Of a DNA stretch of 64,000 bases, positions 12,431 to 25,327 are shown one piece after another. The first letter of the stretch is position 1; the number at the start of each line of letters is the position of its first letter. The notes beneath the pieces were generated by a model. It saw only the letters and a program-made list of their open reading frames with translations. It did no database searches and was not told the DNA's origin. This DNA comes from Argopecten irradians (lineage: Eukaryota > Mollusca > Bivalvia > Pectinida > Pectinidae): NCBI RefSeq assembly GCF_041381155.1, contig NC_091136.1:50768284-50832283 (forward strand), in the 5' to 3' direction. Both the position numbers and the translations under genes were made by a program.

Positions 12431-15400
12431 CGCTTTTTGAATTTGTTTTGCAGATTTATCATAATATCGACAGTTTCATTGTATTTAGTAATAATATTTA
12501 AAATGTGTGTTCGTTTATTGCATATTTGCCTCTACTTCAAAATTTCTGCAAAATGAAAACATTCAAACGTTTTATTTACATATTTTATATTACGAATACA
12601 TCCCCACTAAATTATTTATCTTTTACGTATGATGTCGTGATACTAAAAGCTAGCATGTGTACTTGTAGACAGCTGTAAAACCTCATCGAAATACAATAAA
12701 GTGTGTATAAATAGTCTACGTCAATAAAAATGACTGGCTGAGGATCTATTCTGGGCAATAAGGTAGTCCTCCAAACTGGCTCCCTACATGGACGGAGTAC
12801 CTATACCTGTCCATACTGTGTCAGTAAATTGGACGAAGTTGCAGATAAGTCAAGTTAAGCAAATCCATTTTGTTTAAACACGAGTTGATGTTGAGTCATA
12901 TTATTTATATTATGTAAACACCGTGCATGGCAGTTCTATTTGCTATTGTCTTCAGGGGGTAAAGCTATCATATCTTCATATCAGTTGAGGGGATATACAA
13001 CAGCAAGAGAAGCATGTTGATCAGCAAAGCAAACTTATCCATACATTGATAAACGCTGTATCGAATAACAACATTTTTATTTTGTTTTCCAAAACTACAT
13101 CAATTTAAATGCGATGGAGGCTATTAGGAAAGTAAAAAAGAGTAAAAATAAGCCCTGACATTCAGGATACACACACGCTACCTACTTCATCCTTATCAGT
13201 ATCAACTGCTTCGAAAATAAAAAACATAATTCAATGTAATTTACATGTTTGATGACGAGTAGCTTACATGGTATTTACACAAAGTTATTGTTTTCAAAAA
13301 TCAATTATATATATCAGGTTTAACTTATATCTACGATTGACCTGAGCTTGACATTCAATAGACGGCATCCTCCTTACTTTGTTACCTGTTATCTAAGTCA
13401 AGTCGATATTTGTTAATGAAATAGAAATAAAAAGGAGGACACATTAATACGACTTGACGTATTAGGTACTCAACGACTTATACAAACATAGTTAGTGTTC
13501 CCCAGACATATAGGTAAATATATTTATTTTCTAAATGTTTTATATTCTATTCCATAAAAATGAATCAATCTACAAATGTATAATGGTATCGTAAAAATTT
13601 AATTTTGAGAAATTGACAGAAATGTATATGTAAATAAAACGTTCACATACAGTATCATGTTATTTGGTTGTGCAGTGTCCATAGTAGTTGACTACTGGTG
13701 TGAGACACAAATCACACTTCTACTGTAATTGACAAAATGCGACACTTCACAGTTGAGTACTAGGTACCAGTCTATATATCTACATCAATATTGGTATAGT
13801 TATATAATTAAGAGAAGGAATCAAATGATCTGAGTACCGTTATATCTCCTTATATATAGTAACAAGGACGTCACAAGTATTACCATCACCTTAACATAAA
13901 ACTGATCAATTGATTGCATACCTATATATTTCTATATTGATCGTTTTTATTGTAATTATATTAATCTACCTCTGACCTTAAACCTATACAATAGGATTTG
14001 TTATAGTCTTTTAATCCCCCTTCATGTGCGATCAACTCTCCATACAGAGCGGTGCAAGGTAGCGAGGTATAATGTTTGTGTATTACATTCACTGTGTTTA
14101 GCTTTGTGAGTTAATCCTGGATACCGTGTACCTGTACTTTTTGCGGGTTGTACTAATGTTTTCTTATATCGACTAGTGGGCCAGAAAAGGATTGTTTGTT
14201 CCAGTCCGTGACGTCATAACTTCAGGTGATTAGGCTAACCTCGGGCTTTCACACTCTTTTGGTTCGTTTGCCTGCACGGTACCAATCTATGGATGGCTTC
14301 GGGATCCTTTCCTAGACAGAGACTGCTACCTATTGAGAAACTGATGGATCCATAGAAAAGGAATAAAGACCTTAAGAGTGCAAAGGTGAGTACTACATAC
14401 AATATTAGTCCTGTTACTATCATTTGTCCTGTTACTATCATTTGTCCTGTTACTATCATTTAGCCAATTAATTATAGTTTTATGGACCATTTGCATGTAA
14501 GTCATTGACTGGAATACTCGGATACGCGCCATTTCAAATGAAAGGCATTATCTTGACATTCTTTAGTGGGGAAATTGCAATTGCAGTTTAACTGAAATGC
14601 TTACAGCCAATTGATGACAAATTTAAAACGCCGTCCTCGAACTACATGTATTAACTTCGTTGGTGATTTCTATCTTTGTGGTATGTGTATTTGTATTTGG
14701 ATACTTGTATACAACAAATCATTGATATCATACAGCTATCATATTGGACAATAGTTTGTGCCATTGACATTATTTGAAATACCTTAACTGTCGGTTGCAA
14801 GTGAACGATGATAACAACATACGATGGAAATAACAATATTCATAATATACATAATACAGCTGTTTGTACACTAAAGATTGAGTATCATACTTTTATATTT
14901 AAGGAGTCTCTCATCTTATTACTACACTTAGTTTATTGGCATATCAAAGTACTAGTTGGAATCAATACTCTTTGAAGAAGTGAGACTTGGCATACTTTAT
15001 CTATATTTCATCTCCATTGAATCAAGACTCTCTTAATTTCAAACCTCGTAATTCCATGTTTAAATGACGTTGATATTATCGTTTTGTTCATGCGGAAATG
15101 GCGAATCACCTATATGCATTAGTCAAACCCCGCATTTGCATTATTTAAGTTGACCGTGTAATCAGTATTATACATGTATACGGAAAATAACAATTGAATG
15201 TCAGAAAATCAGTGCTTCTACATATCACAAATATGGCGCTTTAGAATCACTATAATATGCATTATCAAAATACATCATAGGCTAGACAACCGTACCCTTA
15301 GAGTTACAATCCTGACTCCGACTTTATAAAGTTCTTAGATTTCTTATTGAAAGCACGCTTTCATGTTTCTGTCCACGAACATATGCCATTTATCTTTCTG

Positions 15401-16596
15401 GGCAGTATGAGGAAATGAATCATTGAAATAGGTAGCGATATATGAAGGAAGAACTGTTATATTAGGTCTATTGTGTCAAGTTTTTTTCCAATTCTGTATT
15501 TTTACATGTGTTATCTTGGTTTCTACCTAAGTTATTGATCAGATTTTCTCAGTAGAATCCTAAAATTATATTGCCCCCTATTAGTTTGGAACCCAGAAAT
15601 CAGACTAGTCGCAGAGAAATTATAGAGATGTTTCTAATATTCTAGAGACTGGTGGCAAGTCTACTTAGGTTGGTATAGCGATTAAATATATATGTAGAAG
15701 AAATATTACACTGTTACAACAGCCAAACAGAAATGACGTTACATCTTTTTAATCTAGCTAGTGACAGATTTTTAAGCTTAAACGATAGTCACGCGTTAGA
15801 TTTATCATTATGTAAGTGTCAGTCATGATTGTTTTGGAGTATATATTTTTATTTTGTTATTTCACCAAATCTAAAATAAATGTTCACGTTGTAGGTTCTG
15901 GACAGGTCAGTGATATTATGAATATTCAAATCACCGTTATACTTAGTCTTAATGCGATGATTTTGGAGCAATGCAAATCCTTTAATTTCCTTAGTACAAT
16001 GCACCTCGGCGTCTATTGTTAGGCGCGTTCGGGCACTTGGTGTGGAGAGTTAATCTCTAGATCCACTGACCACTGATCGCTATCGCTAGTATGGTATATC
16101 ATAAACGAGATATTGTTTAATGGGGTTATATATTTATTTAGGTATGGTATAAATAAATCCCACTTATGATTAATACCTGTTGTACGATAGTCCAGTACAC
16201 CTAAATCCTGGCCGCTGACACTCTCGATAAGTTTCCAACATGATGATGTAGTGTACTTATGTGTTATTGAGCATGTGTCATATAGGTGCGGGACATGTTT
16301 TTCACAAACAAGTTTATTAATGAAAAAAATCTTTTAAAAATTTAATACATTCCTGACAATCCCTCCGGCATTCAACGCAGCATTTATATATTTGTGTCGA
16401 TTGCATATTTCATTACTTTCAATTACCAAAGCATATATGACAGATGGAGGCAACAGGTCAGATATATACATTTATATTTACAAAATATGTTAAAGTTATG
16501 TGTATGTATACATTTTATCTATGTTTCGTAGCTGAATTTCAGTTCCATTCGGCTGAAATGAGATTTCTTTTCCAAAAGTATTGTACATACTGATCT
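12431..16596. other. Intergenic DNA between the Tx1-like LINE and gene 1 elements
   Basis: Apart from the 17-bp tandem repeat near 14405 and a perfect TGACGTCA at 14209-14216, no gene or repeat structure was recognised. Confidence 0.55.
14405..14461 (+). repeat. Short tandem repeat, 17 bp x 3
   Basis: TGTCCTGTTACTATCAT is repeated three times (the first copy begins TAGTCC). It is non-coding. Confidence 0.85.
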
Positions 16597-17010
16597 ATGG
16601 TGGCATATTTCTGCCATCGTGTTATTTTAGGTCGAGTTATGTAACGTAACTGTGCCGAGATAATTATGTCGACCTGTCGAGTTATATCATGACTTGTTGA
16701 GATATTTATGTCGGCAAGTCGATTTACATCATACATCCTGGAAAATTGACTTACCTAATTACGACGAGATCCAAGATAGTCAGTCGCGATAGTGTAACTC
16801 GACTTTCCAATATGAATATGTGGACTTGTCGTGTTAAAACTCATCTTACCGACATATATATCTCAACAAGTCATGTTATAACTCGACTGGTCTACGTAAC
16901 TATATCAAAAAGTCATATTATAACTCGACTTGCCGACATAACTATCTGGTTAAAGTTGAGTTACCCTAAGTCGACCTAAAATAACTCGATGGCAGAAATA
17001 TACCACCATA
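16597..17010. mobile_element. Inverted-repeat element with internal short repeats (414 bp)
   Basis: The terminal repeats pair at 23 of 24 positions: ATGGTGGCATATTTCTGCC on the left and GGCAGAAATATACCACCAT on the right. The interior is filled with degenerate copies of a roughly 30-base unit around TAACTCGACTTGCCGACATA, in one orientation on the left half and the opposite on the right, so the whole element is a rough palindrome. It is non-coding and sits about 600 bases upstream of the gene 1 start codon. Confidence 0.72.
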
Positions 17011-17160
17011 ATATCCAGTCTAAAAGTGAGCGTCAGTTTGAAAGTTCCAATTATATGATTTCTTTGTTTATATATTGCTGTGTCAATCTCTTTTCTCTTT
17101 CTTTGTTTTGTGTGCAGTACTGGATTTTCAATCCAATCACATTACATTATCCGAATCTGC

Positions 17161-17445
17161 TTTGATATAAGTACTTTCCCTACACTCCTACAGCGCTTCA
17201 TGTTGAAGATACGTTTCAGAGAGATGTTGATGAATGTCTGGATCTTCTGGTGAATCTCCTCAGTTGTTTTACAGGTCTCGCATCCATATAGCACAGACAA
17301 ATATTACAGTTGAATATATACAAATATTGTTATACACAAATCTCCTTTGTATTTAAATACTCTTTAACATAACGAAAGCTTATCTGGTCTTACCAATTCT
17401 GGCTGTAATATTACCTTCAGTCCTTCCCTGTCTGTCAATCACATT
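17161..17445 (-). pseudogene. LINE reverse-transcriptase scrap (RTE-like) upstream of gene 1
   Basis: The minus strand encodes VIDRQGRTEGNITARIGKTR followed by a stop and AFVMLKSI. After an interruption it reads VLYGCETCKTTEEIHQKIQT and FINISLKRIFNMKRC. The block LLYGCETW...T..I..KLQ.F.N.CLRRIL is a well-known conserved region near the C-terminus of RTE-like LINE reverse transcriptases in marine invertebrates. Several stops and a frame change show it is dead. It ends about 155 bases before the gene 1 start codon, so it may lie within the 5'UTR intron or promoter region. Confidence 0.72.
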
Positions 17446-17601
17446 TGGCAAGTAGCAATGAGTGAGTAATTCATTTTAATTAAATATTCAGTAATGGGTA
17501 CTATATGATCAGTTAGTATACAGTTTATTGAAGAAAGGCAGCAGTGGTCAGTCCATGTGTAGATTATTGAGTATGACTATACATACGTACTTTGATTTTA
17601 G

Positions 17602-18764
17602 ATGGCGGCGGTGACAGGGGCCATCTCGGGGACGAGTACTCCGTTTCGGGACTGTGACTCCAGGAATGGGTCTGACGGCACCCCTAAACGAAGAACTCCT
17701 TCCCTCAACGGAAGTGCTAAATTTAGACGGGTATCATCCGGACGAAGTGGACAAAGTGGTGCAAGTCCTCAAAGTGTCATTTCAGTGGAAGACAAAATGG
17801 CCGCCTTACAAACTCTATTTTCTGACAAACTTTTGATAACTGAGTTAAGAGGTCAGCATGGTGCAACTCGGAAAGTGGAGAATGATTACAACATTGACGA
17901 AGAAGACGATGACGCATTTACCGTATCGGATTATCCCACTGATGGGCGATATTCCAAGGCTACAACAGACTATGAAACTGATCTTGATATGGACTACGAC
18001 GGTGTGTATATGTCTGTTCCTGCGTGCTATCTTGATCAATCTATTATGATATTATACTTCATAATGAATTGTGTTGGTGAATGACATTCATCAACATTTT
18101 ATTTAACCTTGTATCGCTAATTATCAATCAAGGCAAGCTGTCAGTTTCGTATTCCTTCAGCGAAACGTCAGTGGACGAGAAGGTATAAGATAATGATGCA
18201 CAGTCATCTAAAGAAATTCTCAGTCCGCTCTTTATATGATATGAATTACTACCGTTTACTCTGGAAATCATTTTTTGAATTATGATTAACTGATACCTTA
18301 CTTATATGATATGATATCCTATAACGAAACATCATCTGTTTTTTAAGATAATATTGTAAGTGGCAAATTAAAATAGCGTGTATTTAAAGTGACATTAACT
18401 TTAAATATGCTCCACCGGCTCCACAACAATAATTGGTGTTTATTCGTGTATATACATTGTATATGTCTAATTAACAGAAAAATGATATAAAATAATTTAA
18501 TTTGGCTTTAGTGCATGCGCAATTAGTACTTCATTCCATATAGGATATAGTGCCACGGAATTTTTTCGAACTTGACTCAATTTTGATAGTAGGTTATTAC
18601 AAATGCCATCTATGAAAGCAGTTTGCATCTAGATTTCGGTTTGATGCCATTTTCACGATGATAACAAACAGCACACACTACAAACAAGTAAAAACAGTCA
18701 CCGGAAGTCCCCTAAAGGTCACCACGCACGGGTCATGGAAGGCAGAAACCTGCGCGTGGGACTT

Positions 18765-18804
<40 letters not shown>

Positions 18805-21800
18805 CGTATGCAATGACCGAATCGATATTGACATGCTATATAGGGATGAACATCTTCTTTTCAAAAAACTAGTATTTAGTTTTCAACGGTCTCAGTGGGG
18901 CTCCAGAAGGGTGCATGAAATGGGGCAAATGCATAATTACGCATAAATACGTTACGGCCGTCCATTCCATATAGGATATAGTGCCACGGAATTTTTTCGA
19001 GATGCAATTAATTATTTTTTATATTCTTAACTTGAAGTTAAATTAGAAGCTCAAACTTTTCATTGGTGGTAATGGTCTAAAGTTAGTAACTTTTGTAACT
19101 GAAGAAAAATACTTAATCGTCTGCTCCTTTTTTAATAGTATAAAAATACTATTTGTCAGCGGTGGAGCATCTTTAAGAAAAATGCTAAATCGTCTGCTCC
19201 TGTTTTTGATAGTGAAAAATAATACCAATTTTCAGCGGTGGAGCATCTTTTACTATATAGACTGTTGAAATCGATTGCAATATACATTTGTTATGATTAC
19301 TAAATTGTTCGTAAATTAAGTCGTTAACAGTTGTGAACAGCTTAAACGTTGGAAAGCACGTCACAATCCAAAGTACTATCTATTTGAAAGCAAGTATTTC
19401 ATCCATTCGTTTATTTACCACACCTTAGTTTAGATTAAACAAGGGGCAATTCAAAAAAGCATTTCATCAGATATTTATTACCTAGCTAGCGATCAGGGGT
19501 TTCTTGGTGAGCTAAACACGGTCAACTCCTTAGATATATTACAAATAAATAACTTCCTTAAAATATTTAGAAGAACAATGTCCTAAATTGCAAAACCCCC
19601 ATTTTTAGTTGTGTATGCAGTAGTTGATTGAAACAAATAGGAGGTAAGCCCATATCTACCATAACTTGGAGACTTTCGAAAACGTTTTGTAGTAATAGAC
19701 CTAATTGGGTTTTTTTCTATCCTTGTAGTAAAATCAAGACGGACATTTCAATGTGTCTTTTAGATTGATAGACAAAACATGAACGAGAAAGCCAATATAG
19801 ACAGGGAATACTTCACAAGATGCGTGATTTTATGAAGGTTGCTATCACAATTATATGGTAGCATTCGAGAGATCATCAATAATTTTTCAATAGTTTAACA
19901 GTGTTTTTTGCATTTACTATTACGTGGAATTGTTTTAACAAATTTCACTCTGCAGGCGCATGATTCGTTCCTAGTGGGCCATTAATCCGTTAATAATCGA
20001 TGGTAATACAGTGCAATATAGTTAATAAATACTAGCGCGATCTAATTCGGTTTAATAGTACTGTTAATAATATAACGATAATCTCTTACGAGACACCAAT
20101 ATAAGCTCAGATTGTAATTGTTTTTAGTTTTCTATATAAAAAGCATTACGAGATACATGTATATTTTACCTTTATAAATGATTTTATCAATCATCAGGTT
20201 TGTATTTCCTGCTACTGAGCTATTTGAATTGATCATCGATGCGACGTATTTTCGTGTTACCAAGTTTTGTTATTGACATTTACGTTTCTTTGTCAATACT
20301 ACACCAAGTCCTTATTATCTCAACACTTACGTACATAGCAACTCGTCTTAAAGTTGTATGGTCTATAACTTTCGCTCTTTTTGTCATAGTGAAAACTGTT
20401 TAAGTGTTATACATTTTTTTCTCCGTCTGCCTGTGTTTTAAACTTTCTAATTTTACCACTTTTTGTAAAGTTGCAGCACTGGAAGTATCTTTGATTATAA
20501 AAGTAAAAAATCTTTTTAACGTGTACACGTGAAAAATAGGCTCGAAAGATGCCGAATCATTCCGAACTCTTCCGAACATCGTCTCGACCATCTCGAAGTA
20601 AAACGAGGGTTGTGAAACCAAGAGAAAACATCAACAGTTTTTCATAAACAAAACATGTGGTCGACCTCATCAGACTCTATCTACAAAGAAAATAATGATC
20701 GCACATTACTATATTTGATCCACACAATATTTTACGTTAATGTGTAAATTGGATGTTTCAAATACCCTATCTGTGGACATATACCAGCATGATTTGCTCA
20801 TATAAGCCAGAAGGAAAACGTAAACAAACACATATGCGCTTACGCTAGTTATCTGGCTCACCACGTGCAGGTCGTGTCGAACGTCAGTCACGTGATACGA
20901 TTCGGAATCCGAAGTCACTGAACATGGCGGTGATTGAAGGCGCTTTATTCAAAACCAGGAATATATGATTCCTAGATTTCGGCTCTCTTATAGGCCGACA
21001 TATGCTTTTGGGGAGCTAAATCATCAAGTTACATTTCAATGTTTGAATATCAAATGTTTAAGTTACATATCGTTACAGTGAAATTAGCAGCAATACAACT
21101 TTAAACTGGTGTCACTGGTTTCAGATGTAGTTATATAATAATTTTATAAAACAGTGACAATCTATGAGTTATCACGTTTTTTTTATTTAACATGATCCAT
21201 TAATTAAATATTGAATAAAAACGAATAAATGTATGTCTACATTTTGCAGAATGGATACACGAGGAAGAAATCCAACTGGAAAATGATCGGACTGGAGAAA
21301 GAAAATACATCCACATGTGCAATGAAACTGGCGTCATTCCAGTATCCTATTTCCTGAAACATATTGAGGACAAGGAGTTCCGAATGAGGTTCCACGGCCT
21401 CGGCCCTCTTGGTGCTAAAGCTATTGCATACCCAATGAAGGTAAGATATATTCCAAAAGGCATTTGTGTGTTTCCTTTCATTATAAATATGATTTAAAAA
21501 TTATGTTTTGATTGATACAAACTGTGATGTTCCATTAACTCACATTTGCAGACCAACAAGAAAATTGAAGTACTAAATTTGGAGGGAAATTGGATTCTCG
21601 GAGAGGGGTCGGAATACTTAGCAAAGATGTTGATGGGCAACTTTTGTATTACAGAATTGGTGAGTTTTCTTCTAATAGTCTTATTCTGCAAATTATATAT
21701 TTCTAATCAAGTTCCCTTTATAACTTAACTGATTAGATTACCAAAAGAAATTATCAATGTGTTGAATTACTGAATGGTTTCTTGAATTCGTATCTGACCT

Positions 21801-24800
21801 CAATAATTTGCTTCCATCGTGCAATATTATACCATATATTTCAGAATTATTATTCATTTTGTTCCAGTATCTCGGTGAAAACAGGATAGGTAATGCTGGC
21901 GCAGAGGCAATGGCAGATTTATTATCTAAAAACGACAGTATAGTGACTATTGACCTCTCAGGCAACGAGATCGAAGATACCGGAGCTGAGAAACTGTGTA
22001 CCACTCTACTGGTCAGTATACTGTATAATCAATGCAATCTTCTTTTTCGTCAGGTTGGAAAGTATGGTTTATGTAATGTTACACAACCAGTGACAATCTT
22101 ATGTGTGACGTTTCCATGACGATGTGTACATCGTCAACTTCATCAGACAACTCGTACACATTTACATCTGCTTGTACTGAATATGCTGCCTAGTAGTTTG
22201 TCTGAAGAAAGTGATAGTGTACACATCCTACTGGTCATTAAAACGTCACATATCAAACTGGTTGTACAACTCTGTCATTCGATATCTATTCTATTGACAA
22301 AAATGGCATCCAATTGTTTTTAATGTAGATATCGTTAATTAAGTTTATTTAGGATATGAGATATTTTTTTACGTTTAAAGCATAGTCAATGCATAGTCAA
22401 CGATACAACAAATATAGTCTTGATAGACTCTTAGAGTACGACTCTTTGTATTTTGCACTGTTTGGACTTATGCTTACGTAACATGTACGCAAGACATGCA
22501 TTATTAGATGAGTGAAGTGAGAAACATTCTGTTTATACAAATATTGTTGAGCCTAAAATTGTTTGTCAGTTGATGGAAGATGATTCAAATGGAATAGTGT
22601 TTTTTACTTCGACTATCATATCCAGTAAGTGTCTACATAAAGCAAGACATTCTATGGGACCATGCTCTTTTAATAATGGTTTATTAATTATATTCAGCAT
22701 GTTTCAATATTTTGTAGAAAAACTCGTCCATCAAACATCTATATCTGGCTAACAACCGTTTGGAGGAGAGGTCCGCGATAGCACTTAGAGAGCTGCTTTC
22801 ACATAACGAGGTCATTGAAACACTAGACCTGAGTTGGAATCACTTCCGTACAAAGGGTGCTGCAGCGTTGGGTGAAGGGTTAATGGTAAGTCGTGCTGAG
22901 TGATAATTTTAATACAAAAAGAATAAGACAACAGGCTTCCATTTTTTATTATTGTTTTCTTGGATGATTTTTTTCATTATTTTTTATTATTTTGTGGTCT
23001 ATCAAATACTATGTTTTCATTTCCGTAAATTATCTTTCGAACATTGCTCTTAACTTTGAAATGTCTCTTTTAAAAAGGAAAATTACGGGTTAAGATGTAT
23101 GAAGTTAACTATGAACGGACTAGGCAGGGACGGTTCAGAAGCCATTGGGAAGGCGTTGAAGGTGAACAGAACGCTTAAGGATCTAAATATATCCCACAAC
23201 AGAATTCCAGAACGAGGAGCTTTGGCGATAGCAACAGGATTACAAGCAAACGATTGTCTGGAAACACTGCGAGTAAGGCTTTTAAATGTGATTTTAAAGA
23301 TATGAAAGTTAAGGTACAAATGAGGTCTAAAATGTTTGAAGATACTTACATCAATCTAGCATGTAACTCCGATTTTCATTGGCTTAAAATTGTAGTTTCA
23401 TGGGAAGGGCGACAACTTATTGTGATTCATACAGACGCTTTGGATTAACAGAAAATTGAGATAATGACATCTACCTAGATTATATATTTAAATAAAGAGA
23501 AATAAAACTCCATCATGTTAAGTATTAACTTTAATATATTGTATGGTTTATGTCATAGATATTTAGAAATCAAATAACATTATGAGATAATAAATCCTAT
23601 TTCTGTATAGATCGGTTCAAACCCTCTTGGACATGGTGGACCAGTGGCTATAATCACAGAGGTCAGCAAGAACGACATGAGCTCGGTACAGACGTTAGAT
23701 TTCTCGGTGAGTGGTGTATATTAATGGTAAATATGTGATGAAATCAAAATTAACACTGACATAAATTTGTCTGATACTTTATAGCTGCATATGCAACTTA
23801 CGTAAAGATGCAAACAAATGTACAATGAATTATATACGCGCCATTGAAAATGTTTCGTAACGAGGTAATACATTATTTATCATTGTTCTCATATTATTTT
23901 TCCATCACTTTATATAACACAATTTTTGTCTATATATTTGTTATAAGAACATATTAAGAAATTTGGAAAAGTGAGAAGCCACATACACGTTGCATTATAT
24001 AGTAAGTTCATTCAAGGACTAAAGAAGGGAAACATTTTTGCATTAATATCATCTTTTTCTTTTGCTATTATAAATATGTATACATATAGATTATTAATGC
24101 ATAATATAAATTAGTGTTCTACATTTTTCTTAATTTTGCAGCATATCCTTGTCACGCCTGAATTCACACAACTACAGGAGAATCTGGAAGCCGCGCGTGC
24201 AATCAATATAATTCATGGAGGTATTGTTGGAGAGAAATACGACATGGATTATTTGACCCATGACCCCTTGGCAGAATTCAGACGTGATCCAATTAACAGA
24301 TTGTTCGAATACGCAAAGGACACGGGTTATCGACTCATTGATTTGTTTAAAGATTTTGACAAAGACAAGAACAACTCCATCAGCAGGGACGAATTTATTC
24401 TCGGATTAAAGGTAATTCATACCTGTAGAATAAGTCTGTTATTAAGCAAATTGAAATCAGTTATCACATGTAAATATACATCGATACCAAGACGACTAAA
24501 GGTGAAAATGTCGTATAACCAAAGGCTAAGAACAACTTTAATATCTAACATTCATTTAGATATGGGACACGGGTATGTGCGGTAATGTATAAGATATTTC
24601 AGAATCAAAATATTTAAATCATATGTAAAGAAATTTAAAAATTAAAAATGAATAATGAATAAAGACGTTATGTGCAACAAATTGTTTGTTACGGATACAA
24701 TGCTTATACTATTTTGATATCCATCTTTTCACAGAGAGCTGGAATGAAAATCAGTGTCCGTCAAATGGAAATTTTACTGGAAAAACTCGATACAAACAAA

Positions 24801-25327
24801 GACGGATGTGTAGATTATGGGTAAGCTATTCTACTTAAAGTATTACGATTAATCGTATATAAATAATGGTTTACGATTCAAGAAAGAAATATATCCAAAT
24901 ATTTTCTTTGAATGAATTAGATATCTGATGCATTTAATTTTGGCTCAAAATTTTTTTGAAAGATTTCTAGCATTTCTCTCGCCCGATGTATTACACCATG
25001 TTAACCGCGTTATGCCTTACATCTTGGGTGTGCAAATTGTAAAATATGTTGTGAAAAACAAAATGTAAGTTTCGGGAGAGGCTTATCAACGTCTTTCCTG
25101 ACATACGGTTTAGTTAATGACGCTTTTTACGATAATCGTGTATGATGCCATTCACGTTAGTTTTTCTTTTTTCTAGTGAGCTCATCGACGCAGACACAAA
25201 GTACAGAACGAAACAGCGACAATTTATGAAGAGTCGAGAATCTGTAAAGTCAAGAGAATCAAGGCCTGAATTCCGGCTGGAGAGAACGGAATCCATTCTT
25301 ACTAAGGAGATGTTAGAAGGTTTTTGA
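17602..25327 (+). CDS. LRRC74-like: Gene 1: LRRC74-like leucine-rich-repeat protein with two EF-hands (complete)
   Basis: Ten coding exons with GT/AG borders: 17602-18001, 21250-21440, 21552-21659, 21868-22011, 22718-22885, 23078-23272, 23611-23706, 24142-24411, 24735-24820 and 25177-25327. The phases join to one frame of about 602 residues. Residues 1-197 are Ser-rich then acidic. Residues 198-434 are RI-type LRRs, opened by the family motif FHGLGPLGAKAIA and including LDLSWNHF. EF-hand loop 1 (DKDKNNSISRDE, about 507-518) and loop 2 (DTNKDGCVDYGE, about 543-554, split by the last intron) have acidic or polar residues at the calcium positions. The tail is rich in Arg, Ser and Glu. There is no signal peptide or membrane segment, so it is probably cytosolic. 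TAG stands in frame directly before the ATG and also ends a plausible splice acceptor, so a 5'UTR intron is likely. The biochemical role is unknown; calcium-dependent protein binding is inferred from the domains. LRRC74 is the best family match I recognise. Confidence 0.92.
18532..19000 (+). repeat. 38-bp direct repeats bounding a 430-bp segment with a T36 tract
   Basis: CCATATAGGATATAGTGCCACGG plus AATTTTTTCGA occurs at about 18532-18569 and again at 18963-19000. The enclosed DNA holds 36 consecutive T (18766-18801) next to a GC-richer block (18700-18765). This lies inside intron 1 of gene 1. A minus-strand retroposed sequence with a poly(A) tail, or unequal duplication, could explain it. 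Confidence 0.7.
19115..19250 (+). repeat. Two copies of a 73-bp unit in gene 1 intron 1
   Basis: AATCGTCTGCTCCT opens each unit (19115 and 19188), and CAGCGGTGGAGCATCTTT closes each. The middle is A/T-rich and diverged. Confidence 0.75.
20840..20945 (+). promoter_or_regulatory. Possible internal promoter in gene 1 intron 1
   Basis: This locally CpG-rich block contains two CACGTG E-boxes (near 20861 and 20892), CGGAATCCG, and AACATGGCGG, a YY1-like start-site motif. It lies about 300 bases before exon 2. The ATG opens only a 14-codon frame with no evident donor, so an alternative first exon is speculative. Confidence 0.25.
24358..24393 (+). other. EF-hand loop 1 of gene 1 (canonical)
   Basis: The twelve codons encode DKDKNNSISRDE. 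Positions 1, 3, 5, 7, 9 and 12 are D, D, N, S, S and E, and position 8 is the usual Ile. The entering helix follows a conserved RDPI motif in exon 8. Calcium binding is a family-level inference. Confidence 0.9.
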
